Source of the DNA: Temnothorax longispinosus
Taxonomy: Eukaryota; Arthropoda; Insecta; Hymenoptera; Formicidae
Assembly: GCF_030848805.1 (NCBI RefSeq)
Contig: NC_092367.1
Span: forward strand, 2,666,001 to 2,730,000
Length of the DNA: 64,000 bases
Direction: 5' to 3'
Every line of letters starts with the position of its first letter. Within the stretch, counting starts at the first letter, position 1. The notes under the pieces are model-generated. The model was not told the origin of the DNA and did no database searches. It saw only the letters and a list, made by a program, of their open reading frames with translations. A program made the translations under genes and the position numbers. Positions 53,820-64,000 of the stretch are shown piece after piece.

Positions 53820-56800
53820 ATGTCAGAAGCAACAAGAATATTTCCTTCGTTACAGATGGTGATGCCAGGTGACGTTTTTAATATAAATGCAAGCTCCATA
53901 ATGGAGTACGAATATGATGATTATGTACCATATTCTCAAAGAGCTGAAACTTACATCGTACCCGCAATATTTTCGTTAATTCTGATCGTGGGCGTAACAG
54001 GAAACGGTATCTTGGTTCTCATTTTGCTATGTCATACCAGTATGAGAAATGTACCAAACACGTACGTGCTGTCTTTAGCTCTGGGCGATCTGCTGGTGAG
54101 CACACAGTTTTGCGCTTGCGCTTTCTTTGCTCTCGAAATTCTCTCCGGTTCAAGAAGAGTAAAAATTGTTTGAGGTAAATAATTCTTTATCTTAAATATA
54201 AGAGATTTGTATAAAAGAATAATAAAAATATATATTTCTTTTGAAGATAAAAGCAAAACATACCTTTTCCGAGGAATAAATTTTTCTAGAAAAAATATTA
54301 GCAATTAAAAAAATATATATATATATTTATTATAATATATTTTAATATTTAATATATTTAATAGAATTATATATAGCTGTTATATGTTCAACAGTTTCTG
54401 TCCTCAAATAATCTTTACTCACAAGAGAGAAAATATAATATGTCTTCTCAGTATATTTATGATCATTCTGACCTTCCTGGATAATTTATCATATCTTTTA
54501 TGATAAATTATTTGATGGCAAAATATCATCTAAATCGAATTTAGGAATAATTCATTGTTACAGGTGATTGTGACTAGCGTACCTTTCACATCGATTCTTT
54601 ACACGATCGAATCATGGCCATGGGGCTTAACTATCTGCAAACTATCTGAATGTGCTAAAGATATTTCGATTGGCGTGTCGGTATTTACTTTAGCTGCTTT
54701 GTCAGCCGAAAGGTAAATACCTGAACTAAGAGCCTTATCGTGTCGTGCAAATTAACTCAAGAAATTAAACAAAATTTTACTTAGCTGGATGGCACTACGA
54801 ATATCCGTAGCTTAATTTAGTTCTTAGTCAAGAGAAGATTAAACTGCAACTTCGCTCATAATATGTCCAAGTGTAAAGTCTGCTCCTGAAGCTAATTAAC
54901 GTATGCCGTGTAACTCATTTCGATGGACGTGCAGCATTACTGTTGGACATTGATGCAGATATCGTTGAATATTCTACCGTTAATGATCGACCATAAATTT
55001 TTAATAAAGTTAAATATGTTTCATGAAAATAATTTCAATTACCTTCACGACATTCTTTTCTAATATTAAAATTTCATCTACGTTAAATGAAAGTTTAATT
55101 TACGTAAAATCGATAAGGCACGACGATCAAAGATATGCAAATTATTATACATATATTAATTATTTTGTTTGTGTCTTGAGTAATTTATCATTGAAGTGAA
55201 CGAGCTTCTGCCGCTTATGATATAATCCATTGCCGCATCTTCTCACGTTCTCAGATATTGCGCCATCGTGAACCCTATTCGTCGCCACATGGCGGGTTTA
55301 AGCGCAAAACCACTTACCATTTTAACGGCATCCCTTATTTGGGTCTTAGCGATTGTCTTAGCTATGCCCGCCGCGCTCTTCTCCTACGTATCATCTATAC
55401 CATTAAGTGGAAACCACAGCATTTTAATCTGCAACCCTTTCCCCGAAGAATTTGGTAAGCCATAACGCAATTTTTTTGGACATAATTCCGAATGTCACGA
55501 AACCATTATTAGAAATATGTATATGCATATGTAAATTGTAAAATTTATAATGAAACTTTGAACGATCTATATGATAATGTCATTTTATCTGCTAGAAAAA
55601 AAAATCAAATTTTTCAGATACAAATTATTAATGGCAAAATATTAGTTAATAGCTTTCGCATTTTTGTCATTTTTTATGTTGAATACAGCTCCCTCTATAG
55701 ATTTGAAGCCTTTATCTGATATTCTGAGCCTACATATCATTGCATATACATATACATAATATTTTATCTTAATTCATTGAACAATGTTAAAATTAAATAT
55801 GTGAGAAAATATAAATTTTGTAACACTAAGTGGTTACGCAAAGACAGACACCGCGTTATGTGCTTTTATATTACAGGGGACGCCTATGAAAAGGGGATGG
55901 TACTGTTTAAATTTTTGACATATTACGTGATACCGTTATGCGTGATAGCTGGTTTTTATTTGGGTATGGCGTGGCATCTAGCATTATCAACCAAAAACAT
56001 CCCAGGCGAACTTCCCAGCGGTAATCTTCACGTTGAACAAATAAAGGCGCGCAGAAGGGTATGTACATGAAAATATAATTCATAAAAATTCAAAATGTTA
56101 AACTCATGCTTCGTATATACCATTAAACAGTTTTTATAATTCAATTGCCCCTTATTGGATGCTATTGTACTGATGATTTCGTTTATTCCTGCAATTTAAC
56201 AGGTCGGCAAAATGGTAGTGTGTTTCATAATCGTTTTCGTGATTTGTTTTCTACCGTATCACATATTTATGCTGTGGTTCCACTTTTGTCCCACGGCCCG
56301 TGACGACTATGATGATTATTGGCATGTCTTCAGGATAATTGGTTTCTGCCTCAGTTTCAGCAATAGCTGCATCAATCCTATAGCTCTCTACTTAATTAGC
56401 CGCACGTTTCGTCGACGGTAAGTATATGATGTTTTTGCACAATGTTTTTTGACTTATAAATAACAAATATCAGTAAATGTTAATTATAATTACAATTACA
56501 TTATTAAGAAATCAGCTTCTTTCAAATTTGATATAACAATTGAAAACGTTGAGGAACAAAGTCGCGTAGTATTACGCGAAACTTACTTTACCACATAAAA
56601 CTTACCATTTTCAATTCTGAAGTAATCTCATTAACTAAACTTATTATGTTAATAGAAGAAAATTAATTTTTTATTGTAATGTTTCGTAAAAACTTGTCAA
56701 AAGTTCTCAGCAAACTTTTCAGCAGGAAGATTGTATACATATATATTTTTTATCTTTTTCTCTAGCAGGAAATAACTCTTTTCTGCTTATAAAATATATA

Positions 56801-57226
56801 TAGTATTACCCTTCTTTATTTATATTAACATATGAAAGTGTCATATATTTAAATAAAGAATATATATATATATTATAAATTTGGAAAAATAAACACTATC
56901 CAGAAATCTATTTTATTTTTTAATATATCATGGTAATGTGTTTTTAATCTACTCCACTTCTATTTTTCTGCCATAGGTTTAATAATTATTTATGCTTCTG
57001 CCTACCGGGTGGCTCCGCTATCTGCGGTAGAAATCGAATGGAAAATAGTACAATTCGCAAACACGGTGCTTTTTCACAAAGAAGTCGGCGCATGTTTTAC
57101 GAGACCAGTTTCGGTTCCACCTTCCGAAGACGTACTCAAGAATTTAATTCAACCGGGGTATTTGAAAGGGCCAGCATAGACACGACTAGTAGACCCACCG
57201 TCGGCGATCGAGAATTGCTCTCGTAA
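53820..57226 (+). CDS. CCHaR: CCHamide neuropeptide receptor, class A GPCR, six coding exons
   Basis: A seven-transmembrane receptor expected to bind the insect gut/brain peptide CCHamide at the plasma membrane and signal through G proteins. Coding exons are 53820-54095, 54564-54712, 55255-55454, 55877-56058, 56203-56417 and 56977-57226. All introns are GT-AG and every junction keeps phase, giving 423 residues. Seen in the translation: an N-terminal sequon N23-A-S; YVPY at 35-38; GN at 61-62 in TM1; LALGDLL with D90 in TM2; WPWG at 110-113; the likely disulphide C117-C201; ERY at 141-143 followed by CAIVNP; W171 in TM4; P228 in TM5; CFLP at 284-287 in TM6; NPIALY at 327-332 in TM7; and a basic helix 8 with C347/C349, which could be palmitoylated. 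ERYCAIVNP and the TM4 stretch recall the CCHa2-R type from memory, but hymenopteran orthologues are often labelled CCHamide-1 receptor, so the paralogue is left open. The start is the first ATG after a strong acceptor at 53778. The family call is secure; the C-terminus may be alternatively spliced. Confidence 0.93.
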
Positions 57227-59099
57227 GTCATTTGATATAGATATACATATACATAATATATAATATTAATATAAAGTACATAGTATAAACAAACAGATCG
57301 CGGATATCAATGTAAATTGCAGTGCAAATACCATAGTCGATGGACAAAAGCTTCATTAAGATGGTTGCATCTACCGTAATACTTAATGCTACAAGTTTCT
57401 CATTACGAGGATAAAAAGAAATGCAATGACAGGTCTCAGAGATTTTTATCCAAATCAATATTTCCATAATAACCATTTCAAAGATTATGGACGACCGCTT
57501 GTAATCTCTTTACTTACAAAAATATTGGTTTGAGAATACATGTATGTTGCAATTTTTTACTTTACACTGTACATCTTTGAAACGTTCTTCTTCAAATAAT
57601 ATTTGCGAACTCAAACTGCAATTCTTTTTGTCGAAAGAGTTCTGCCAATAAGCAACTAGTATACTTTTTATAGCGTCAAACTTTTCTTTAAAGATTGGTG
57701 ATGTGATCAAATAGAATACAGGAAGGTAATGACTTGTTAAGACTGTAACACGCGTTTGAAAATAATTTCTTATATTTGCAAAATAAAATCTTTCTTTACT
57801 TTGGCCTAATTTATAAAAAATAATAATAAAGAACCAATAATACTCATCTTTTTATACGTGTTCCTGTTTTTGAATGATTGCAGAAATATATTAGCATGTA
57901 TGAATTTATTCTTTTTCATAAAAAAAACATAATGTGTGTAAAGCAGTATTGTAGATATACCTATGTATGTGCATATTTCTTGCTCAATCTGCAACTTATC
58001 ATGGTTGATAAGCTTTATATGTTTCTCTTATTTAATAGAATCACAAAATTTTTTATCTTTCTGTGAAATTGAGAGATTAAGGATTAGTCTCGCAGAATCA
58101 TTAATTTTTAATAAATAAATAAATAAATTATTATTTAATAAATTCAATAAAATCGTATGAGCAATGAGAATACTTTTGTTTATTACGCGATAAATGAGTG
58201 AGAAATAGAAAAGTGATTAAACAAAGTACAATGAGATACGATCCGATAGTTATTCGTTTTATAATCTCTTTTGTGGCGGTAATTGGCTCGCCGAGTTAAA
58301 TTAGATCTCGCTGCAGACATTTTACGAGAAGAAAAACGTGAAAACAGCGTGAAAAACACACGGAACAGATGACATGAAACAAAACTCATTTTAAATCTTG
58401 ATAGCTCAATTAAACTGTACGTGTATAAGTAGCCAGCATTAGTTATATATTTATATATGTATATAAATATAAATATAAATATAAATATTTTCTAAGTACA
58501 CTCATTAAATAAAAATATTTTCTTCTCGAAAGTTTGTAGTACCTATAATATATTGATGGGACTACATGAGAGAGAGATGCGAATCGATGCTGTGAACTTA
58601 TAGACCAGTAAAATTCTGTACTGTAACAAGCTTTTTATTGTCGTTTTGCTTATATTTAAATTAGATTTATAATGCGATCACTTAGTTGATAATGCATAAG
58701 TATTTTGCAAAATAATCTGAGTAACAAGAACATTCATCAACGTCTAAAATGGTTATATACATTGTATATTATATAAGATATTTCAAAACTGATCCATTAT
58801 ATTTTCAGATATATAAATATTTCGCTTAGAAGTATCATACATTTCGCAAAAGGACCCAATTGTAGGATATTTTGTATGTTTTTCACATGTTTTCTTTTCA
58901 TGTGGCTAAACTGTATACTAATAAAGATAACTCGCTATATATAATTTAATATAACAACATAAAATAATCATGTTTCTTCTTTTGCGTGAAAAAATTTTAT
59001 GAGAACGTGCACATGCAAAGATCACTCGGTCATTCCCAAGTCGAATAAGAATAATCGATGCGAGACTCCTCGGCACGGCGCGTGTAACGTACCCACTCG
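57227..59099. other. Intergenic region between the two right-hand genes
   Basis: Receptor 3' UTR, AT-rich spacer and a short (AAATAT)n-like run at about 58464-58488. No other gene seen. Confidence 0.5.
57782..57787 (+). terminator. Possible polyadenylation signal AATAAA for the receptor gene
   Basis: An AATAAA hexamer about 556 bases past the receptor stop codon, before the next promoter. Plausible by position only, as the hexamer is frequent at this base composition. Confidence 0.2.
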
Positions 59100-59623
59100 C
59101 ACGTGCCACTCATCGTCCATTCCCTTTAACGGGGCACGCGCAGGGTAGAGAGAGAGGAGAAAGGGGGTGTCTTGCATCTGCCGTTCGTTCGGACCTTTAT
59201 ACGACGGTTGAACAGCCGGATTTCGAAGGGGGCTGGGTGATAAACAGACTCCCTCGCGTGACCCCCCTACTTCGACAACGGTCGTGAAAATAAGGGGGTT
59301 GGTAGTACGGGAGGATCGACGTTAGTCAACGGTCGTGTCCATTGACAGTCCACCGTAGCGCGCAGCGTATAACTAATAACGGGGGTACCGTTTTCTCGCG
59401 ACAAAAAGGACGCGAAAAAGGTGTTTCTTTTTTTTTTTACGAAAAAGAGTTTACTGGAAAAACTTTGCGCGGCACGAAAGAACAATTAGTGGGCCTGCAA
59501 GCACGGAGAACCTCTCAATACCTCCGGCAGCACTAAATAACGAAGCTGATACGACGGATAACCGATACGAAGTTAAGGGACAAACTTGTAGAAGCGCACG
59601 TTTCTACTCGAAGGCAGAAGCGC
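59100..59623 (+). promoter_or_regulatory. CpG-rich promoter and 5' untranslated exon of the 60323-63015 gene
   Basis: This stretch stands out from its AT-rich surroundings by high G+C and frequent CpG, with a purine run (AGAGAGAGAGGAGAAAGGGG) near 59146. It ends in a consensus donor (CGC|GTAAGT, GT at 59624-59625). The next acceptor, AG at 60293-60294, opens the exon that carries the first ATG of the downstream gene, so the right-hand part is probably a noncoding first exon and the left part its promoter. Open frames inside it (59342-59536 on plus, 59267-59485 on minus) look incidental. The exact transcription start cannot be read from the sequence. Confidence 0.5.
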
Positions 59624-60322
59624 GTAAGTAACACAAGGTATCATTACTTCCAGACGATAACACAATAAGACGATAATCCAAACAGATACCAACTTTGTAG
59701 CTTTTATTACGAGTCGAGTCTATATGTGTTCAAATTTCATGTTAATTTTTTTATGAAGAGTACAATATTTTTATTGCATAAAAGTTTGACGAAACATGTT
59801 AGGTTGCTTGCTACTACAAAGTCACACATTAAAAAAAATATTTTAAGTAATACAATATACTGTTTTCAATATTATTTGGTGTAATAGATATTAAAATCGG
59901 AGAACAACTGATTAATTTGATGCAACCTTATAATGGATAAAAACAGTTATGTTCGAATATAACGGATATTATACGGATATGAGTGATACATTATCTCTCA
60001 AATAACGTTTACAATGCATTATCGACATGCACAACCTGTAGCTATTATTACATGTATTAAATTTCCGTTGGTTATATAGTACTGATAGTATATCATACAA
60101 AATTATGAGGAAAATGAATGTGGTCGGATGTTCAATTTTTAATATAAATAAAACAAAACAGATATTTTAATTAAAAATAACGTTGAACATTATTATGGTT
60201 TTATGAAATTTTCGAAGTTTTTCAGTAGACATTTATTTATTACAATTAATCACGAACACAATTTCTAAGGCTTCTCAAATTTATTGAATTACAGATGGAC
60301 AAGCGCTGAGTCACAGATCATA

Positions 60323-60710
60323 ATGAAGAGATATTCATCGGTAAGATACTTTTAGAATAAAGATGATATATACTTTTGTGTAAAATGATACAGAATGTGT
60401 ACAAAATAAAAATACTATATATATGTGCAGTACATTTCTAATAAGACAGAAATAGCGATGTGCATGTTTAAAATTAGAAAAATTTATAAGTTATAAAGAA
60501 AAATTTTTTAATACATTATTCAACGCAGGCACCTTGTTTAGAAGACGTTGGCAATGACGTTAAAAGAACAAAAGGAATGAAAGAATACACAGTAAGTGTT
60601 AAGCTTATTAATTATCTGATTGGATATATATATTATCAATAATATATAATTGTAAGTACGAGTTGTAGCTTGATTAAAAATATGAATAGATATCGATAAT
60701 ATTGTTTTAA

Positions 60711-60741
<31 letters not shown>

Positions 60742-63015
60742 AGAAGCTATTTGTCAGCATTTATCGAGACACTTAACAATGTTAGACAATGCTTCTTGTG
60801 TTCTTCTTTGTTCGCAATTATTACATTTAATAAGCAGTATATATATAATCGTATTCATCTTGAAGAGTTATTTTATTTTAGTATATCAAATAAAAATTGT
60901 ATTTATTTTCAAGTTGTGTTTATCTTCTTACAAAATCATGAAGGCATAAAGCAATTTATTATACCAGGGACAAATATGATCCAAATTTTCCTATTTCTCT
61001 ATTTCTCTTTACGCCTATCGATCACGAAGTCATTTTTGCGATTAATGAGGTAACATTTTTTCTATATAAATTTTACCAATGCTCGAAGTTTTATGAAATT
61101 TATAAAGCTTTAAATAGTTTAAATAATGGAATTTTATTATATTTTGCGCTTAATCAATTAAAAAAGTTTGTAAAACATTTTAAATCTTTTTTCATTTTGT
61201 CACATATATCAAATCGCAATATAATTGCATTTGATAGTTTATCTTTTAATATAATATAGATCGTTCTGGCCAATTAATTTATCTGTAACAAAAGCGTTTC
61301 AATTGTGACAGAGGCCGGCGTATACATATAAAACAATATATACGCTTACTATATTTTTGTTAGATTTCCACACGGAATGCGTAAATTAGAAAAAAATTTT
61401 ACATATTTTAGATTATTAACACAATGCAAAGGCTTATTTTCCTTTATATTTTAAATTATTAATTAATGAAGTATTATAGGCAGTTAATAAATTATTTAAT
61501 AAGTATAAATTATCAGTTATATAGTAGATAAAGATCGATATCTGACGTATTAAAGATAAAATGAAATAATATTGTAAAAACTAATTTTTAACGTGGCTAG
61601 AAATGTGTCCCATATAGTATTCGAGTGTATATGTATCTCATCTTTCTACAGGATCCAAATACAAGAGAATATCTCCAGTTGGCTTTAGCCAGAGTTCTAG
61701 AATTACAACGAGAGATCAGGGAAGGCGCATATATCGCAGAAACTGATAATGGTGATCAAGGTAATGCAAAACTCTTCTCGTACTTTATATCCTTTCATGC
61801 ATTGCGTAACTTGTACACTCGAAATCACCGGCAAGAACTTTTGCAACATTGTGCAATGGAATAAGATGACATTCCAGACCTTCCTTACAAAGTTTTGAAC
61901 AAAGCTCGTTTCCTTTGCCCAATATATTACGACAAACTTTTTATGTCAAAATGACTTATTTGAACAATTAGTTGTCATAATGAAATGACATTTTTATAAA
62001 ACAAAATTTATTTCTCTATTGCTGATAATGGGAACAAGTAAAGATTGGAGTATCCATAGGGCTTATATCAATTGTCACAGATATCTTGAAAAGTTCTGCA
62101 TGAAATTAAATTCCGTGCAGTATAAGAATCATATGGAACGACGTCAATCCGTGTGCAACTAGGTGGAAACCATTTTCGTATGATATCTTAGCAATCTCGT
62201 CAAATTCACGCATGACTCTCAATGCGACATGACGGCATTTCCGTGTCGTACGCGTGATATATAGAATAAAATGTGACTTGTTTTATCTTCCAAAAAATTT
62301 TGACGACTTATAGACAAGGCAAATTATAATATCTCATAGATATGCGAAGAAATTTTTTGATAAAAATTTACAAATTAAAAATTTAATTTTTGATTGTTAA
62401 ATACCTTTATTTATTTTTTTTGTCCTTTCTATCTCCCAAATCTAAAATGCAATTAACCGTAATACAAATAAATATTTTGGCAAGACATTTTATGCTTCCG
62501 TGTATGTATGAGTTAAAATTTAATCCTTATGATCACAAACTAGCAATCGTCAAATTTATTAAAATATTTCTGTTATTTTAGACGCATCGGGCAGTGATGA
62601 AGATTTAACGAAAGAAATCCTTAGTAAAGTATTTCAAGATCTACCCGGGACACCCAATTCTCTCGCTAAAATAATAGACAGAGAAACACGCTGCAGAAAT
62701 CACCGTATGGATGCCGTTCACAGTAAAAGGATACAATTACTGGGTTTCGATACTTGTCGGAGAATGGCCCTTGAATTCATGAAAACCATCATGCAGGAAT
62801 CACGAAATAAATCCTCCTCGTTAAATACGATCGGACTCGACAATCTTCAACGAAACGAACCGTTGCATTCGGAAGGTAGAATTCTAGCGAGTGATTTTCA
62901 TAAACGGGAATCGAACGCGCAAGAAATTCGAGCGAGAATGTTGAAAAGTTTGGATTTGCATTTGGCCGCTAAACAAAGAGACTATACGTCCAAATTAATG
63001 AGATCGGCTATTTAA
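60323..63015 (+). CDS. Unrecognised 207-residue soluble protein, four coding exons
   Basis: Coding exons 60323-60340, 60529-60591, 61652-61760 and 62582-63015 join in phase (phases 0, 0 and 1) with GT-AG introns, giving 207 residues and stop TAA. The first coding segment is only 18 bases (MKRYSS), in an exon that begins after the acceptor at 60294. There is no signal peptide and no membrane segment. Residues 28-50 (DPNTREYLQLALARVLELQR at the start) form a probable amphipathic helix. Residues 61-72 are acidic (DNGDQDASGSDED). Residues 74-160 are mixed charged and probably helical, with C101 in RETRCRNHR and a second Cys in FDTCRR. The tail is basic and ends in KLMRSAI. A CpG-rich promoter and 5' exon lie upstream, and possible poly(A) signals follow. 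The protein is small and hydrophilic, likely nuclear or cytosolic. I do not recognise the family and assign no function. The gene model is well supported by phase; only the start is inferred. Confidence 0.75.
60709..60742. repeat. (AATA)n microsatellite in an intron
   Basis: About eight AAAT units inside the intron between the second and third coding exons of the 60323-63015 gene. Confidence 0.9.
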
Positions 63016-63203
63016 TATTGCGTACGATACCTTCAAGTGAAAGTGGATTGTTGAGTGCGGAAATTTCCAAATTCAATATATTCTTCAATATATGCCATGT
63101 TATTGGCATTATTAATATAATATGAAAATTCAGCGTGTATGTTCATACGATATCTCTCTCTTTACTCATTAAAATGGTATCAATATTTCCTTCATTCGTG
63201 ATA

Positions 63204-63209
63204 ATTAAA
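63204..63209 (+). terminator. Possible polyadenylation signal ATTAAA
   Basis: ATTAAA lies 189 bases after the stop of the 207-residue protein. A canonical AATAAA follows at 63595-63600. Either could end this transcript; such hexamers are common in AT-rich DNA, so this is positional inference only. Confidence 0.25.
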
Positions 63210-64000
63210 TAGGATAAGAATTATAAATGTGTATTTATTCAATTCTGTTTAAAAAATTGTTTTAATTTTTAATATTTTTTTATTTATTAAATTATTCCGA
63301 GATTTATATACGAAATCTTTAAATGAAATCAATATTTTAATTTTAGAAAAATAGCTGATCTCAGTTACTCACCTGCAGTATTTATGAAAACCTATCTAGT
63401 CATATGTGTGAAATTTGCTAGTCATAAACTTACATGATTATTCTGCAAAGTTATTTAATTATTTTATATAGTTATATCTATATATAATTATTTATTTATG
63501 CTTATATGTATACCAGCGGTACTGTTGGTCTTTAATAATATAAGAAAATTATGAGAGAGTGCGATCGTAGTCCCCTTTGCTTATAATAGATATTAATAAA
63601 AGAAAGAAATAATAAAAATGTGACTTTTGGAATTGAAATAATTGTAGTTGTGATCTGATTCACATTATATCTAATTATATTCTTTACCGATTTTCAAAGA
63701 CTTAGATTTCCGCAATATTTAAAACTTAAAGTTCATGGAATTCTCGGAAAATTCTTGAAAATTTCCATTTTATTTAATACTATACGAATCTAAATAAATC
63801 AACAATTTTTAATAAACAACATTTTAATTATAATTATTTATAATTTCTACTTGAATTTTCCTTGTTTTGTATTTACCTTTTTAAATACAGAATATAAATT
63901 TATCAATTTCTAAGAATCTATTTTAACAGATTAGAAACTTATGCTGCCTTATTATTATAATAAATATAACCATAATTTTTTTTATATTAAGGATATTAAA

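Noticed and set aside
59342..59536. 64-codon frame in the 5' exon of the 207-residue gene
   Set aside because: Low-complexity Phe/Lys stretch and an opposing open frame; the region fits a 5' UTR better.
61625..61864. 79-codon frame covering the third exon of the 207-residue gene
   Set aside because: Only 61652-61760 is coding; the rest is intron read-through past the donor at 61761.

Overview
The window looks like insect nuclear DNA, most probably from a hymenopteran such as an ant. It is about two-thirds A+T, its genes are split by GT-AG introns, it carries (GA)n, (TA)n and (AATA)n microsatellites, and it holds many short inverted-repeat elements. The one gene I recognise is an insect neuropeptide receptor. 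The species cannot be named from the sequence alone. I see no bacterial operon, CRISPR array, rRNA, convincing tRNA, virus or reverse transcriptase.

Genes cluster at the right end. At 53820-57226 (+) six coding exons join in phase into a complete 423-residue class A GPCR of the CCHamide receptor family. About 2 kb downstream a CpG-rich promoter and 5' exon (about 59100-59623) lead into a second plus-strand gene (coding 60323-63015). Its four coding exons join in phase into a 207-residue soluble, charged protein that I do not recognise.

At the left end a minus-strand gene is suggested by three open exons with canonical splice sites (10966-10596, 8160-7970, 7622-7534). At least one connecting exon is missing from the model and the family is unknown. 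Weaker coding candidates lie at 1275-1439 (+), 3222-3401 (-), 25686-25780 (+) and 45911-46114 (-). By a rough chance estimate, most other open frames of 60-130 codons are expected in sequence this AT-rich.

The space between (about 11.4-53.7 kb) is gene-poor. It may hold upstream introns or regulatory DNA of the receptor, since a strong splice acceptor sits just before its start codon. Its clearest content is non-autonomous transposable elements. I count 17 inverted-repeat elements in the whole window, including three long-TIR foldback elements (2057-2687, 5752-6787, 8722-9659), TTA-flanked PIF/Harbinger-like MITEs (16100-16237, 47010-47116), a TA-flanked MITE (17368-17498), a TTAA-flanked element (49951-50719), two copies of one hairpin family (44524-44599, 47558-47690), and a pair of hairpins rich in a GTCC(C/T)GGA motif beside a TA microsatellite (23051-23464). 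There is also one probable Helitron-like element (48732-48952).

I found no clear undescribed biological system. The best leads are the unrecognised 207-residue protein, the split minus-strand gene, the GTCCNGGA hairpin pair and the stop codon of the receptor, which is embedded in a consensus splice donor.
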